Source: Paenibacillus glycanilyticus
GTDB taxonomy: Bacteria; Bacillota; Bacilli; Paenibacillales; Paenibacillaceae
Length of the DNA: 61,749 nucleotides
Assembly: GCF_023715145.1 (NCBI RefSeq)
Contig: NZ_JAMBNP010000022.1
Location: 1 to 61,749, forward strand
Reading direction: 5' to 3'
The notes under the pieces were generated by a model. That model was not told where the DNA came from. It saw only the letters and a list, made by a program, of their open reading frames with translations, and searched no databases. The position numbers were made by a program, and so were the translations under genes. Shown in pieces: positions 41,111-50,119 of the stretch (position 1 is the stretch's first letter; each line of letters begins with the position of its first letter).

Positions 41111-43204
41111 CTAATTCTTCCACCAGCGCTTCAGATCATTCCACCAAGAACGGCTGCCGTCCTTCGTATTGTTGTCTGCAGGAGCATCCTTTGCTGCCGG
41201 TCCGCCGCATACTTCGGTAGGCTCGGTGCCGGATACAAACGATTCCAGCCGCTTATTCGCGCAGGTGGCTGCTGCTAGCTTGCCGCTCGTCGGATCAACA
41301 TATACATTCACGACGCCGTCCGGAATCGGGAAGATCTTGGGCGGAATGGCCGATAACGCCTGCTCGGTAAACTTGGCGAAGATAGGGGCCGCGCGGTGGG
41401 CTTCGGTCACGGTAAGCTTCCGGTTCTTGTCATAGCCGACCCAGACGGCCGTTGCAAGCTCCGGCGTATATCCAACCAGCCAGGCATCTGTCGACGTTGT
41501 TCCGGTTTTGCCGGCTACAGGCCGTTTGATCAGGGATGAGACGCGGTTAGCCGTACCGCCGCTTTCAAACACGCTTTCCATAAGACTGGTCATCACGTAG
41601 GCCTCTGCCGGATTAATGACCTGCTCTTCCTGCCGCTCCGATTCATATATAATATGTCCGTTCCGGTCGGTGATGCGCAGGATTGCAACGGGTTCTACTT
41701 TGACGCCGCCGTTCGCAATGACGGAGAAGGCGGAAGCCATCTGAAGCGGACTAACCGGGAAGGTGCCAAGCGCAAGAGACGGCACGGGATTCATCGGGCT
41801 CGTAATGCCAAGCTTTCTGGCTGTCTCGATGACGCGGTCGGCGCCCACCGTCATGATCGTGTTTACCGCATAGATATTGTCCGAGCTTGCAATGGCCGTA
41901 CGCATATCAATGAAGCTGTTGAAGTATTTGTCATTGTAGTTGCGCGGCTCGTACGTTTTGCGCCCTTCATCATATATAAACGCAGTGGGCTCGCTTTTAA
42001 ACCGGGTGACCGGCGTCATGAAGCCGCTATGCAAGGCCGTGAGATACAATACGGGCTTAAACGACGAGCCCGGCTGCCGGGTTTCGGCAAGCGCGCGGTT
42101 GAATTGGTTGGTCTTGTAATCGCGGCCGCCGACCATCGCCTTAATGTAGCCGTTGCGCGGATCAATGGCGACAAGCGCCGCCTGCTGCTCCTCGCTGCCG
42201 GACAGTCCGTTCTTGACGGCATCCTCGGCCGCGCGCTGCGAGGCGGGATCCAGCGTCGTGTAGATCGTAACGCCGCCTTCATTAAATAGCTGCTCGTTAA
42301 TACCCAGCTTATCAACGGCTATGTAGCGGATATAATCCCGGAAGTAAGGGGCAAAGCCAGCCTGCTCTCCGGAGCCTAACGGTTGAAACGTTAATACTTC
42401 CTTGTAGGCTGCATCCGCTTGCGCCGTTGTAATGTCGCCCGATTCGGTCATCGCGCGCAGAATGGTCAGCTGGCGGTCCTTCGCGTTTTTCATGTCCATA
42501 AAGGGCGAGTAATATTTGGGTCCTTTCGGAATGCCGGCCAGCATGGCGCTCTCGGCAAGCGTTAATTGGGAGGCATGCTTTTTGAAATACAGCTGAGACG
42601 CCGCTTCAATTCCGTATGCGCCGTGTCCGTAATAAATCTGATTTAAGTAGAGGCTCAGGATCTCATCCTTAGAGTAATTCATCTCCAGTTGGACGGTGTA
42701 CATGGCTTCCTTCAGCTTGCGCTGCCACGTTTTCTCGTGGGTCAGATACAGATTGCGGGCGAGCTGCTGCGTCAGGGTGCTGGCGCCTTGCTTGGCCGAC
42801 ATGGTCTCCACATTGACCAATACGGCCCGGGCCATCCCTTTCATATCAAAGCCTTGATGCTCGTAGAAACGGTGGTCTTCAATCGCCAGCGTTGCTTCTA
42901 CCAGATAAGGGGAAATCTCATTAAGCGGTACGGAGCTGCGGTTCTCCCCCGTATGGAACGTATCGATAATCTGTCCCTGCAGATCAAGCATGCGGGAGGA
43001 CTGACTGATCGACGTGACCGGAAGAGACTGAAAACGCAAATAAAGCAGCATGGACACCATGCCAAGCACGATTACCGCGGAGATGGCTGCGGTCCATCGC
43101 AAGCTTTTTTTAAACCTCATAACATGAGGAAGAAAACGTTCGGTTATAATAGGAAAAGCATATTTGCGGCGCGGCTTGCCCGGCCTGATCTGCTGCTTCT
43201 TCAT
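41111..43204 (-). CDS. pbpG: Class A penicillin-binding protein
   Basis: A bifunctional 697-residue peptidoglycan synthase. One membrane anchor at about residues 38-56 is followed by a glycosyltransferase domain (EDHRFYEHQGFD with the catalytic Glu, GASTLTQQLARNLYLT, KEAMYTVQLE). The transpeptidase domain has SxxK in GSSFKP, SSDN, and KTG in AGKTGTTS. A short C-terminal tail contains two cysteines. The divergent position next to speE matches pbpG (ywhE) of B. subtilis, which acts in spore cortex or germ-cell wall synthesis. GGGAG lies seven bases before the ATG. Confidence 0.9.
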   Translation of the reverse strand: MKKQQIRPGKPRRKYAFPIITERFLPHVMRFKKSLRWTAAISAVIVLGMVSMLLYLRFQSLPVTSISQSSRMLDLQGQIIDTFHTGENRSSVPLNEISPYLVEATLAIEDHRFYEHQGFDMKGMARAVLVNVETMSAKQGASTLTQQLARNLYLTHEKTWQRKLKEAMYTVQLEMNYSKDEILSLYLNQIYYGHGAYGIEAASQLYFKKHASQLTLAESAMLAGIPKGPKYYSPFMDMKNAKDRQLTILRAMTESGDITTAQADAAYKEVLTFQPLGSGEQAGFAPYFRDYIRYIAVDKLGINEQLFNEGGVTIYTTLDPASQRAAEDAVKNGLSGSEEQQAALVAIDPRNGYIKAMVGGRDYKTNQFNRALAETRQPGSSFKPVLYLTALHSGFMTPVTRFKSEPTAFIYDEGRKTYEPRNYNDKYFNSFIDMRTAIASSDNIYAVNTIMTVGADRVIETARKLGITSPMNPVPSLALGTFPVSPLQMASAFSVIANGGVKVEPVAILRITDRNGHIIYESERQEEQVINPAEAYVMTSLMESVFESGGTANRVSSLIKRPVAGKTGTTSTDAWLVGYTPELATAVWVGYDKNRKLTVTEAHRAAPIFAKFTEQALSAIPPKIFPIPDGVVNVYVDPTSGKLAAATCANKRLESFVSGTEPTEVCGGPAAKDAPADNNTKDGSRSWWNDLKRWWKN

Positions 43205-43289
43205 GGTGGTGCTCCCTTCGCAAGAACGACCTTTTCCTTAGTATGGAAAAACGAGGGTTGTGATATTCATGTGAAGAAGCCGGAAAAGG

Positions 43290-43317
43290 TTGATTTTTCG
43301 CTCCGAACTACTATAAT
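43290..43317 (+). promoter_or_regulatory. Promoter of speE
   Basis: TTGATT (43290-43295), a 16-base spacer and a perfect TATAAT (43312-43317) about 40 bases before speE. Confidence 0.75.
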
Positions 43318-43356
43318 ACATGGAGAACCATTGACGGAAAGAAGGGATTTATCGAT

Positions 43357-44184
43357 ATGGAATTGTGGTATACAGAAAAACAAACCGAGAACTTCGGCAT
43401 CACGGCGAAGATTACAAAAACGTATGTAAATGAACAAACTGATTTTCAACAGCTCGATATGATCGAAACGGAAGAGTTCGGCACCATGCTGGTTCTCGAC
43501 GGAATGGTCATGACTACCGTTAAGGATGAATTCGTTTATCACGAGATGGTAGCCCATCCGGTACTCTTCACGCATCCGAACCCGGAGCACGTGCTTGTAG
43601 TAGGCGGTGGCGACGGCGGCGTTATCCGTGAAATCATGAAGCATCCAAAAGTGAAAAAAGCCGTGCTCGTCGATATCGACGGCAAGGTTATTGAATACTC
43701 GAAGAAATACCTGCCAACGATTGCAGGCGAACTGGACAACCCTCGCGTTGAAGTTCAAGTGAACGACGGCTTCATGCATATTCATGATCATAAAAATACG
43801 TATGACGTTATCATGGTTGACTCGACGGAGCCTGTTGGCCCTGCGGCAAACCTGTTCACGCGCGGCTTCTACCAAGGCATCTACGAATCGCTGAAGGAAG
43901 ACGGCATCTTCGTAGCACAAACCGACAACCCTTGGTTCAAAGCGGACCTGATTCAAAGCGTAAACAAAGACGTAAAGGAAGTATTCCCGATCGTTCGCGT
44001 GTACGGCGCTAACATTCCAACATACCCAAGCGGTTTGTGGACCTTCACAATGGGCAGCAAAAAATATGATCCTCTCGAAGTGGATGAGGCTTCGATTGCC
44101 GACATCCCAACAAAGTATTACACGCCGCGCATTCACAAAGCGGCATTTGTACTGCCTAAATTTGTAGAAGACCTTGTGAAGTAA
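43357..44184 (+). CDS. speE: Spermidine synthase
   Basis: Transfers aminopropyl from decarboxylated S-adenosylmethionine to putrescine. The 275-residue protein has the family motifs VVGGGDGGVIRE (cofactor loop), VDIDGKVIEYSKKY, and DVIMVDSTEPVGPA with the catalytic Asp. It has its own promoter and terminator. In B. subtilis speB (agmatinase) follows; it is absent here. Confidence 0.97.
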   Translation: MELWYTEKQTENFGITAKITKTYVNEQTDFQQLDMIETEEFGTMLVLDGMVMTTVKDEFVYHEMVAHPVLFTHPNPEHVLVVGGGDGGVIREIMKHPKVKKAVLVDIDGKVIEYSKKYLPTIAGELDNPRVEVQVNDGFMHIHDHKNTYDVIMVDSTEPVGPAANLFTRGFYQGIYESLKEDGIFVAQTDNPWFKADLIQSVNKDVKEVFPIVRVYGANIPTYPSGLWTFTMGSKKYDPLEVDEASIADIPTKYYTPRIHKAAFVLPKFVEDLVK

Positions 44185-44208
44185 TTATTTTATTGTAGTG
44201 CTGCTTGT

Positions 44209-44269
44209 AAAGAGACGACCGTCTGCCTTCAGCTTCTGTAAGCTGCGGGGAGAACGGCGTCTCTTTTTT
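44209..44269 (+). terminator. speE terminator
   Basis: AAAGAGACG (44209-44217) pairs with CGTCTCTTT (44258-44266) around an inner AGCTT/AAGCT hairpin; a T-run follows. Confidence 0.8.
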
Positions 44270-44361
44270 GCGTTCGCGCCTTTTTTATTTCCGGTGCCGC
44301 TGGTGTAAAATACGTAGAGATGGTTTTGCATCGTGAATTTATGGATGAGGAGAGGGTTGAA

Positions 44362-44892
44362 GTGGAAGAGGCGGAACGCATATATTCTTTCCCGCCCGTT
44401 ATCGACGAGCGTGCCCGGGTTTTGGTGCTGGGGACGGCGCCGAGCGTAAAATCGCTGGAGCATCGGCAGTTCTACGGTCATCCCCGCAATTATTTCTGGG
44501 GGATGGTATACGGACTGTTCGGCGCCGGAGCGCCGGATGAGGACTACGGGAAGCGGCTTGCTTTTTTGCAGGGGCATCATATGGCCGTATTTGATGTCAT
44601 TGAATCCTGCGAGCGCCCGGGGAGTCTCGACGTGAATATCAAGAACGAGGTGCCTAACGATCTGCCTGCCTTGCTGGCGAAGTATCCGGGCTTGAAATGT
44701 TTCGCATTTAATGGAAGCAAGGCGTACGATACGTTCCGCAAATATTTTCGCGATCATCCGGCGTTTCGGGATATCGCACTTCTGAAAATGCCCTCCACCA
44801 GTCCGATTCCTACTCAAAAGATGCGAAATCTGGAGGATCGGATCGAGGCTTGGAAGGACGTTTTGCCGTATCTGGAGCTACAAGAAAGATAA
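44362..44892 (+). CDS. DNA-deoxyinosine glycosylase
   Basis: A 176-residue member of the uracil-DNA glycosylase superfamily (family 6, hypoxanthine-DNA glycosylase). Signature parts are FPPVIDERARVLVLGTAPSVKSL, YGHPRNYFWGM, DVIESCERPGSLD and FNGSKAY. It removes hypoxanthine from deaminated adenine in DNA. GTG at 44362 is chosen because GAGGAGAGGG is six to eight bases upstream; ATG codons at 44341 and 44320 remain open but lack such a site. Confidence 0.88.
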   Translation: MEEAERIYSFPPVIDERARVLVLGTAPSVKSLEHRQFYGHPRNYFWGMVYGLFGAGAPDEDYGKRLAFLQGHHMAVFDVIESCERPGSLDVNIKNEVPNDLPALLAKYPGLKCFAFNGSKAYDTFRKYFRDHPAFRDIALLKMPSTSPIPTQKMRNLEDRIEAWKDVLPYLELQER

Positions 44893-44919
44893 GCGAAACG
44901 CCGGAATAGCGCACAATCG

Positions 44920-44948
44920 TTGAAATTACGGGGCTTCCTGTATATAGT
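44920..44948 (+). promoter_or_regulatory. Promoter of ywiB-argS
   Basis: TTGAAA (44920-44925), a 17-base spacer and TATAGT (44943-44948), 40 bases before ywiB. Confidence 0.7.
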
Positions 44949-44988
44949 AGTAACATACGAGAAGACTGGAGATATAGGAGCTTTTATC

Positions 44989-45429
44989 ATGCAAGATAGA
45001 ATGGCGGTCAAGATTACGCTGACAAGCACGCAGGATGGAGAGTCCGTCGTACATGCATATACTGGAGAGTGGTTCCGCAAGGAACGGTCGGTCTACATAC
45101 GTTACGAAGAGCCGGTAGAGGGAGATGCTCCTCCAATACGGACACTTGTGCGTTTCCGGGAGGACGAGCTGTCGATCACGCGCCGCGGCGTTGTTGAGTC
45201 GGAGCAGCTGTTTGTCCCCGGCGAATTGCGAAGAAGCGGCTATTACCGTTCCCCCTATACATCGTTTCAGATGGAGACGGCTACCGCATTTATAACGCTT
45301 AAGGGAGAGGGAGGCCACAAGCCGACCTCCGCAGAACCGCCATGTACCATTGAATGGCAGTATGAATTATGGATGAACGAACATTTGTCGGGTCGGTTCC
45401 ATAACCGGCTCCATATACAGGAGGAGTAG
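44989..45429 (+). CDS. ywiB: DUF1934 protein YwiB
   Basis: A 146-residue beta-barrel (calycin-like) protein of the DUF1934 family; the function is unknown. Seen are AVKITLTSTQDGESVVHAYTG at the start and the TIEWQYELWMN end. ATG at 44989 has GGAG ten bases upstream. It ends five bases before argS, the same pairing as ywiB-argS in B. subtilis. Confidence 0.85.
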   Translation: MQDRMAVKITLTSTQDGESVVHAYTGEWFRKERSVYIRYEEPVEGDAPPIRTLVRFREDELSITRRGVVESEQLFVPGELRRSGYYRSPYTSFQMETATAFITLKGEGGHKPTSAEPPCTIEWQYELWMNEHLSGRFHNRLHIQEE

Positions 45430-45434
45430 GATTA

Positions 45435-47120
45435 ATGAGTACGAGTACGAACGTGTTGGATCAAATGTACGAGAAGGTGAAGGAAGCCATTGCGGATGCG
45501 GCGGTAGCCGGCGGTCTGGCGGCACGCGAGGAGCTTCCGGCATTTGTGCTGGAGGTGCCGAAGGATAAGGCGCATGGCGATCTGGCAACAAATGCGGCGA
45601 TGCAGCTGACCAAGCTGGCGAAGAAAAACCCTCGTCAAATCGCCGAGACGATTATCGCAAACCTGAACGGCGAGAAATTCGGCATCCAATCGGCCGAGAT
45701 TGCAGGCCCGGGCTTTATTAACTTCCGCATGGACAAAAGCTATTTATATTCCGTTATCGGCCAAATTACTGCTGCGGGAGACAACTACGGCCGTACAAAC
45801 GAAGGATCGGGACAACGCGTTGAAGTCGAGTTTGTAAGCGCGAATCCGACGGGCAGCCTTCACCTTGGCCATGCGCGCGGCGCGGCCGTTGGCGATGCGC
45901 TGTGTAATGTACTGGACTTCGCGGGCTACGAAGTTACTCGCGAATACTATATTAATGATGCGGGCAACCAGGTGAACAACCTGGCACGCTCGATTGAAGC
46001 GCGCTACCGCCAGGCGCTGGGTCAAGAAGCTCAGATGCCGGAAGACGGCTACCATGGCGAAGACATCGTTGGCTTTGGCAAGCTGCTTGCGGAGGAGAAG
46101 GGCGACAGCCTTCTTTCGCTGCCTGATGAAGAACGCTTCACGTTCTTCCGCACATTTGGTCTTGAGAAGGAACTGGACAAAATCAAGAGCGACCTCGGCC
46201 TCTTCCGCGTTAACTTCGACATCTGGTATAGCGAAACATCGCTGTATGAGAGCGGTCAAGTTGAGCAGGCGCTAGACGCGCTGAAGGAAAAAGGGCAGGT
46301 CTATGAAGAGGAAGGCGCGACTTGGCTGTCGACGATGCCTTATGGCGACGATAAGAACCGCGTTCTTGTGAAAAATGACGGCTCGTACACGTATTTGACG
46401 CCGGACATCGCCTATCACCGCGACAAATTCAGCCGCGGCTACGACCGGATGATCAACATCTGGGGCGCCGACCATCACGGTTACATCCCTCGGGTGAAGG
46501 CGGCGATGGCGGCGCTTGGCAACGATCCGGACAAGCTGGTGGTACTGATCGCGCAGATGGTAAGCCTGTTCCAAGACGGCGAAAAAGTGAAAATGTCCAA
46601 GCGTACCGGCAAAGCCGTTACGATGCAGGACCTGATGGACGAGGTTGGCGTTGACGCGATTCGTTACTTCTTCACGATGCGCAGCATGGACTCGCATCTG
46701 GATTTCGATATGGACCTTGCGATCTCGACTTCCAACGAGAACCCGGTCTTCTACGTGCAATATGCGCATGCCCGCATTTGCAGTATCTTCCGCCAGGCCG
46801 AGGAGCAAAGCATTGCTCTCCTGCCTGTCAGCGACATCGACTTCGGCAAGCTCTTTTCCGAAGCCGAATTCGATCTTCTTCGCAAGCTCGGCGAGCTGCC
46901 GCAGGAAGTATCGGAAGCTGCGGCTCAATACGCGCCGCACCGCCTGATCCGCTATGTGTATGAACTGGCTTCCCAGTTCCACAGCTATTACAAAGCGGAG
47001 CGCGTCATTACCGAAGACGCTGCTCAGACGCAAGCGCGCATCGCTTTGCTCGGCGCCGTACGCACGGTTCTCGCCAATACGCTCCGCCTTGTTGGCGTAT
47101 CGGCTCCGGAGCGTATGTAA
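45435..47120 (+). CDS. argS: Arginyl-tRNA synthetase
   Basis: A class I synthetase of 561 residues that charges tRNA-Arg. It has an N-terminal additional domain with KAHGDLATNAAMQ, the HIGH-type motif SANPTGSLHLGHARG, and KMSK in VKMSKRTGK. The C-terminal DALR anticodon-binding domain includes YVQYAHARICSIFRQ. GGAGGAG lies about seven bases before the ATG. It follows ywiB by five bases. No T-box leader is present. Confidence 0.98.
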   Translation: MSTSTNVLDQMYEKVKEAIADAAVAGGLAAREELPAFVLEVPKDKAHGDLATNAAMQLTKLAKKNPRQIAETIIANLNGEKFGIQSAEIAGPGFINFRMDKSYLYSVIGQITAAGDNYGRTNEGSGQRVEVEFVSANPTGSLHLGHARGAAVGDALCNVLDFAGYEVTREYYINDAGNQVNNLARSIEARYRQALGQEAQMPEDGYHGEDIVGFGKLLAEEKGDSLLSLPDEERFTFFRTFGLEKELDKIKSDLGLFRVNFDIWYSETSLYESGQVEQALDALKEKGQVYEEEGATWLSTMPYGDDKNRVLVKNDGSYTYLTPDIAYHRDKFSRGYDRMINIWGADHHGYIPRVKAAMAALGNDPDKLVVLIAQMVSLFQDGEKVKMSKRTGKAVTMQDLMDEVGVDAIRYFFTMRSMDSHLDFDMDLAISTSNENPVFYVQYAHARICSIFRQAEEQSIALLPVSDIDFGKLFSEAEFDLLRKLGELPQEVSEAAAQYAPHRLIRYVYELASQFHSYYKAERVITEDAAQTQARIALLGAVRTVLANTLRLVGVSAPERM

Positions 47121-47171
47121 TCCGCTTCCGTCAGGCATTCCGCAGCAGGCGGTTGATCGCCTGCGCATAGC

Positions 47172-47203
47172 AAAGCCGCCAGTTAACGCTGGCGGCTTTG
47201 CTG
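47172..47203. terminator. argS terminator
   Basis: AAAGCCGCCAG (47172-47182) pairs perfectly with CTGGCGGCTTT (47189-47199). The T-run is short. Confidence 0.8.
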
Positions 47204-47535
47204 CATTTCGCGGCTATTCGTCCTTGCTGGCGCTACCTAACTTAATCATGCTCGGCTTGAGAAGTTTATAAGCGCGCAGATGTCATAGGATTTAATATTT
47301 CCGAATCAAAGTATCTTTCTTCTCTCAACTTCTAGTTAGCCGTCAGTGATTCTCCGGTACATTGTACGGAATACAGTAAATTCCAGCCTTTGAGCAAAGA
47401 AACGCATCTTACATTGTATTTAATGCAGTATATTCACTCCAAAGCGGCACTATTTAGTCATTACCCCAATATTGGCCTAAACTAGGCTAATATCCTGCAT
47501 GAAATACAGCGTAGCAATCGCTGCCCGCTTAAAAA
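47204..47535. other. AT-rich gap with degenerate repeats
   Basis: No gene is seen. A 26-base sequence TACATTGTANNNAATNCAGTA (then ATTC) occurs at 47358-47383 and 47410-47435, about 81 per cent identical and 52 bases apart; a weaker copy may follow near 47500. Confidence 0.4.
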
Positions 47536-47537
47536 AG

Positions 47538-47576
47538 AAGCCGTTCCGGGGAAATCCCGGGAACGGCTTTTATTTC
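47538..47576. terminator. Hairpin between argS and protease
   Basis: AAGCCGTTCC pairs with GGGAACGGCTT across a GGGGAAATCCC loop that can pair further. T-runs exist on both sides, so it may end the minus-strand protease gene as well. Confidence 0.8.
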
Positions 47577-47589
47577 GCCTCAAAACAGG

Positions 47590-47666
47590 ACCGATGAGGG
47601 AGATACATGGTTCGCCGTCAGTCTACCCAACGGCAAACAAAGTCCTTCGACTTTACCTCATCGGTC
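47590..47666. repeat. Inverted repeat before the protease stop
   Basis: ACCGATGAGG near 47590 and CCTCATCGGT near 47657 are inverted copies about 57 bases apart. A partial third copy, ATCATCGGTCCG, follows and runs into the end of the protease gene. Confidence 0.6.
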
Positions 47667-47671
47667 CGCCA

Positions 47672-48802
47672 TCATCGGTCCGCTGCCCCCAGCATCTTCA
47701 TCACATCAATCTCCCCGGTATACCGGGGAGCCTTTGTGCTTCGAAGCGGCAGGTACGACTTTTTCAAGATCGATTTAATCTCCGCGGGTGACAATCCCGG
47801 CTTATGAGCCAGCAGCAAAGCGATGGCTCCGCTGACATGGGAGGTAGCCATCGACGTTCCGCTCATCTCGTGATATTTGCCGCGGAGCCAAGCGGAGAAG
47901 ATTTTATCGCCGGGCGCATAAATATCAATGAAGGTCCCCCGGTTGCTGAAGGGGGCAATGCGCCGCAGCTTGTTAGTTGCGCCGACCGATATCGTTTGCG
48001 GATATCGGGCCGGATAATCGACCGACCGGCGCTTGCCGTCGTTGCCTGAAGAAGCAACAACAATAACGCCGGCATTATAAGCGTTGTTTATCGCGTTGAG
48101 GAGAGCTTTGCTTCGCGTTTTCATGCCAAAGCTCATGTTAATAATATGGACCCGGTTGCGGACGCACCAGTCAATGCCGAGAATAATGTCGGATACAAAC
48201 GCGCTTCCGTTATGGTCAAACGCTTTTACCGGGAGAATTTGTGCCCGCGGCGCAATGCCGATCATGCCATGCACCTGGTTGGCTGCTGCAATTGTTCCTG
48301 CGATATGAGTGCCGTGGCCATTGTCGTCATGAGGCAGCATGCTGCGGTTAAGCAGATTAATGCCGCGCGACAGCGACTGGCGGAGATCGGGATGACTAAA
48401 GTCCACGCCGGTATCGATGACGCCGATTTTGATGCGGTGTCCGGTCGTTGTGCTCCAGGCAAGCGGAGCTTTGATTTGCTGCACGCCCCAGGGGATGCCT
48501 TTTTCCAGTGGCATGGTTTTGGCTGCTGTGTGAACTTTAATGCGGCGGTCGTTCTCAATCCATACGCCGCCGGAAAAACCGGATAAAGTTGCTTCGACAG
48601 GGAGCTGACAAGAAATTGCACGTATGATTCGCATTTGTTTAACCGGCTTCAGTTCCGGGGATGTTGTCGATGCTTCTGACCATTCCTGCAGAAACCGTCG
48701 ATAGTCCCCCTGCTGCTGAAATCGGATAATCCGATTTTTTGTCGTTTGGCCCGTGCAAGCCATCGTGTCCTTCAACCATTGGAGAAAAGCGGTGATGTCC
48801 AA
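47672..48802 (-). CDS. Intracellular subtilisin-like serine protease
   Basis: A 376-residue S8 family protease with the triad Asp130 (VIDTGVD), His163 (DNGHGTHIAGT) and Ser317 (GTSMATSHVSG), plus the oxyanion Asn254 (SSGND). The first 100 residues form an N-terminal domain like an inhibitor prodomain. There is no signal peptide, so it acts in the cytosol or is released in another way. The start is TTG with GGAGGGG eight bases upstream. Confidence 0.9.
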   Translation of the reverse strand: MDITAFLQWLKDTMACTGQTTKNRIIRFQQQGDYRRFLQEWSEASTTSPELKPVKQMRIIRAISCQLPVEATLSGFSGGVWIENDRRIKVHTAAKTMPLEKGIPWGVQQIKAPLAWSTTTGHRIKIGVIDTGVDFSHPDLRQSLSRGINLLNRSMLPHDDNGHGTHIAGTIAAANQVHGMIGIAPRAQILPVKAFDHNGSAFVSDIILGIDWCVRNRVHIINMSFGMKTRSKALLNAINNAYNAGVIVVASSGNDGKRRSVDYPARYPQTISVGATNKLRRIAPFSNRGTFIDIYAPGDKIFSAWLRGKYHEMSGTSMATSHVSGAIALLLAHKPGLSPAEIKSILKKSYLPLRSTKAPRYTGEIDVMKMLGAADR

Positions 48803-49005
48803 TTACGCGTCCCCTCCCGACGGACGATGCTGAACTATTGTATGAAGCGGGGGGTTCGGCCGCATGAGCAACTTGCCTTTTTTCAGATAATTAGGCGTGG
48901 AGCCGTGTCAAAAACGCTCGGAGGACATAGGATGAAGTAAGAGTTCTCAACAACTCTTACCGCTCCGGTCCGCATCTCTCATGCGTTGTCCGGATGGATA
49001 CAGTC
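48803..49005. other. Gap with stem-loop before rpoE
   Basis: No gene with a ribosome-binding site is seen. A perfect 9-bp hairpin (GTAAGAGTT, CTCAAC, AACTCTTAC; about 48938-48961) lies about 45 bases before a terminator. Confidence 0.4.
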
Positions 49006-49034
49006 AAAGCGAAGGGACAGCCCTTCGCTTTTTT
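49006..49034 (+). terminator. Plus-strand terminator without a gene
   Basis: AAAGCGAAGGG and CCCTTCGCTTT pair around ACAG and are followed by T-run. No plus-strand gene lies between argS and this site. Confidence 0.8.
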
Positions 49035-49168
49035 CTTTTTGCGGAAAATTCAGGTATATGGAAGCAGCGCGAGGGTGGCTTGCTTTTTTGAATAAAATAG
49101 GTTTTACTATACTTTGATAATGGTTATGATTACGAAAGTATGAAGATAGCAAGAAGGGATGTGTCCAT

Positions 49169-49747
49169 ATGAGCAGCGGCAATATAACATTAAAGCTCGA
49201 TCCTGAGCGGCTGAAAGAAATGCCTATGGTCGACTTGGCGTTTGAATTGCTGAAGTCAGCCAATACGCCTTACTACTACCGTGACCTGATGATGGAAATT
49301 GCGAAGGTTCGCGGACTGTCTGCGGACGGAGTTAACCAAGTAATCGCTCAAGTATATACGGAGATCAATATTGACGGCCGATTCGCCTGCGTAGGAAGCA
49401 ATATGTGGGGATTGAAACGCTGGTATCCCGTTGAGAAAAACGAGGATCCGATCACGAACGCGAAGCGCCCTCGTATCATTAACGACGAGGACGATGATGA
49501 GGATCTGTTCGCGGATGAAGAAGATGATTCGTACGCGGCGGATGAAGAAGATTACGATTCTTACGATGAAGATCGTGAATTCGGCGAAGCGGAAGCAGAA
49601 GAAGAAGTCGATGAAGAAGTTGGCATCGAGGACGAAGAGCTCGAAGAAGAGGTTGACGAAGAGCTTGATGCCGATGCTGAACTGGACGATGAAGAGTCGG
49701 ACGAAGAAGATTTCGAAGAAGATGAGGAAGAAGAAGAAGAGAAATAA
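49169..49747 (+). CDS. rpoE: RNA polymerase delta subunit
   Basis: A Bacillota-specific RNA polymerase subunit that speeds recycling and transcription specificity. The N-terminal winged-helix domain (residues 8-90, with LAFELLKSANTPYYYRDLM and WGLKRWYPV) is followed by about 100 residues that are nearly all Asp and Glu, which mimic nucleic acid. AAGGGATG is about nine bases before the ATG. The argS-rpoE-pyrG order is as in B. subtilis apart from the inserted protease. Confidence 0.95.
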   Translation: MSSGNITLKLDPERLKEMPMVDLAFELLKSANTPYYYRDLMMEIAKVRGLSADGVNQVIAQVYTEINIDGRFACVGSNMWGLKRWYPVEKNEDPITNAKRPRIINDEDDDEDLFADEEDDSYAADEEDYDSYDEDREFGEAEAEEEVDEEVGIEDEELEEEVDEELDADAELDDEESDEEDFEEDEEEEEEK

Positions 49748-49774
49748 TCGTCCTCAGCTTGACCGTGATTACGC

Positions 49775-49804
49775 TTGACAGTCCGCATACGGGCAGAGTA
49801 AACT
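49775..49804 (+). promoter_or_regulatory. Promoter of pyrG with GGG start
   Basis: TTGACA (49775-49780), an 18-base spacer and TAAACT (49799-49804) place the transcription start at GGGC (49812-49815). A start with three G is what the reiterative CTP-sensing mechanism of pyrG needs. Confidence 0.65.
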
Positions 49805-49947
49805 ATTGCATGGGCTTTAAGATTCGGTTAACGTACCGCATAAGCAGCAATGGCTTACCTTCCCTTTTTTGAAGGATACAAGCCTCTGCGGATATAGCTG
49901 TTGCCGCGCTCTTGCCGGCTAGCTAACGTTTAATAATATGCCAAATG

Positions 49948-49982
49948 AAAAGTGCCCCGTGAAGACGGGTGTCACTTTTTTT
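49948..49982 (+). terminator. Terminator in the pyrG leader
   Basis: AAAAGTG-CCCCGT and ACGGG-TGTCACTT pair around GAAG and are followed by T7. It lies 136 bases after the likely pyrG start point and 137 bases before the gene, so it is a candidate attenuator; it could also be the distal rpoE terminator. Confidence 0.75.
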
Positions 49983-50119
49983 GTTTGTAGAAGCAAGTTA
50001 AGGACCTGATTTGTTCATCCATAAACTGGACAGAGAGATAAAGCGACTGCTAATCCATGTTTATTGGGCAAATGGGAAAACCTAAACATAACCAGAGGAG
50101 CATGGAGGGTATTAACACA

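Noticed and set aside
48746..48940. Plus-strand frame of 64 residues over the protease start
   Set aside because: No ribosome-binding site at either possible start and no family resemblance; the region is better read as the protease start plus a non-coding gap.
49431..49778. Basic protein frame overlapping rpoE
   Set aside because: It is the +1 frame of the Asp/Glu-rich repeat codons of rpoE and consists of Arg, Lys, Met and Thr only for that reason.
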